This document shows positions 32,892 through 33,094 of a stretch of 33,094 nucleotides of DNA, in pieces; positions within the stretch are counted from its first letter, which is position 1, and every line of letters starts with the position of its first letter. Both the position numbers and the translations under genes were made by a program. The stretch spans positions 1 to 33,094 of the forward strand of contig QANT01006646.1 in NCBI GenBank assembly GCA_003254885.1. Reading direction: 5' to 3'. The notes under the pieces are model-generated. The model saw only the letters and a list, made by a program, of their open reading frames with translations. It made no database searches and had not been told where the DNA came from. The stretch is from Purshia tridentata (lineage: Eukaryota > Streptophyta > Magnoliopsida > Rosales > Rosaceae).

Positions 32892-32944
32892 TTGACCTTT
32901 GACTGTTCATTTTTTAGTTTGTTCATTGACACACGTGTTTGACC
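32892..32944. promoter_or_regulatory. W-box cluster with a G-box upstream of the acyl-CoA ligase gene
   Basis: TTGACC (32892-32897), TTGACT (32899-32904), TTGACA (32926-32931) and TTGACC (32939-32944) lie within 53 bp, with CACGTG at 32932-32937 between the last two. The cluster is about 100-155 bp upstream of the ATG. TTGAC(C/T) is the WRKY site and CACGTG a MYC2/bZIP site. Both suit a wound- or jasmonate-responsive gene; binding is inferred. Confidence 0.5.
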
Positions 32945-32998
32945 ATAATCATGTATTATTGTATCGTATTTTTAGATTTATTTTTAAGGTTAATTGAC

Positions 32999-33094
32999 TT
33001 TAAATACCAAATTTCAATAATTTTTTAATTTAGGTACCAAAATTTAATAGCATTTTAAATTTAGTTTAGGTACCAAAATTTAATAGCATTTTAA
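32999..33094. repeat. tandem repeat of about 36 bp, cut by the window end
   Basis: Copies at 33031-33058 and 33067-33094 are identical over 28 bp (start TAGGTACCAAAATTTAATAG). A degenerate third unit lies just before, at about 32999-33028 (TTAAATACCAAATTTCAATA). Confidence 0.8.

Overview
This is a nuclear plant DNA window, almost certainly from a woody eudicot and possibly Rosaceae. The family placement is an inference from protein resemblance and repeat style; no search was run. The signs are AT-rich intergenic DNA, many GT-AG introns, long plant-type intergenic stretches, and gene families found in land plants (WNK kinase, S-segment dehydrin, LHT-type amino acid transporters, OPCL1/4CL-like ligase, LDL1-type demethylase).

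Layout from left to right. 1-2.1 kb holds a decayed WNK kinase fragment and a probable degenerate DNA transposon. 2.8-5.2 kb (+) is an intact ten-exon class III-type (Zn/NAD) alcohol dehydrogenase-like gene. It converges on 5.5-8.8 kb (-), an eight-exon neutral ceramidase gene whose reading frame is broken by a small deletion and whose catalytic serine is replaced. 9.1-9.5 kb is a complete TRIM (miniature LTR retrotransposon) with 113-bp LTRs and a 5-bp target duplication. 9.5-12.1 kb is AT-rich and contains a tiny poly-A insertion flanked by a 13-bp duplication. 12.15-13.5 kb (-) is a two-exon FSK3-type dehydrin with a typical cold/ABA promoter. 15.97-18.43 kb (-) is an intronless LSD1-like histone demethylase (LDL1 type). 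It shares a 351-bp divergent promoter with a small two-exon membrane protein gene (18.78-20.0 kb, +). 20.7-23.6 kb and 25.4-27.3 kb (-) are two tandem LHT8-like amino acid transporter genes that differ by one intron. 28.48-29.23 kb is a MULE-like nonautonomous element with long terminal inverted repeats. 29.99-32.79 kb (-) is a peroxisomal OPCL1/4CL-like acyl-CoA ligase ending in SKL. Tandem repeats close the window.

The genes do not form a pathway or cluster. Two are plausibly stress-linked (dehydrin; OPCL1, a jasmonate enzyme) and carry matching promoter motifs. I found no undescribed multi-gene system. The most informative items are the ceramidase active-site change plus frame break, the intact TRIM, the poly-A insertions with target duplications, the intron difference between the transporter duplicates and the histidine-rich repeat in the dehydrin.
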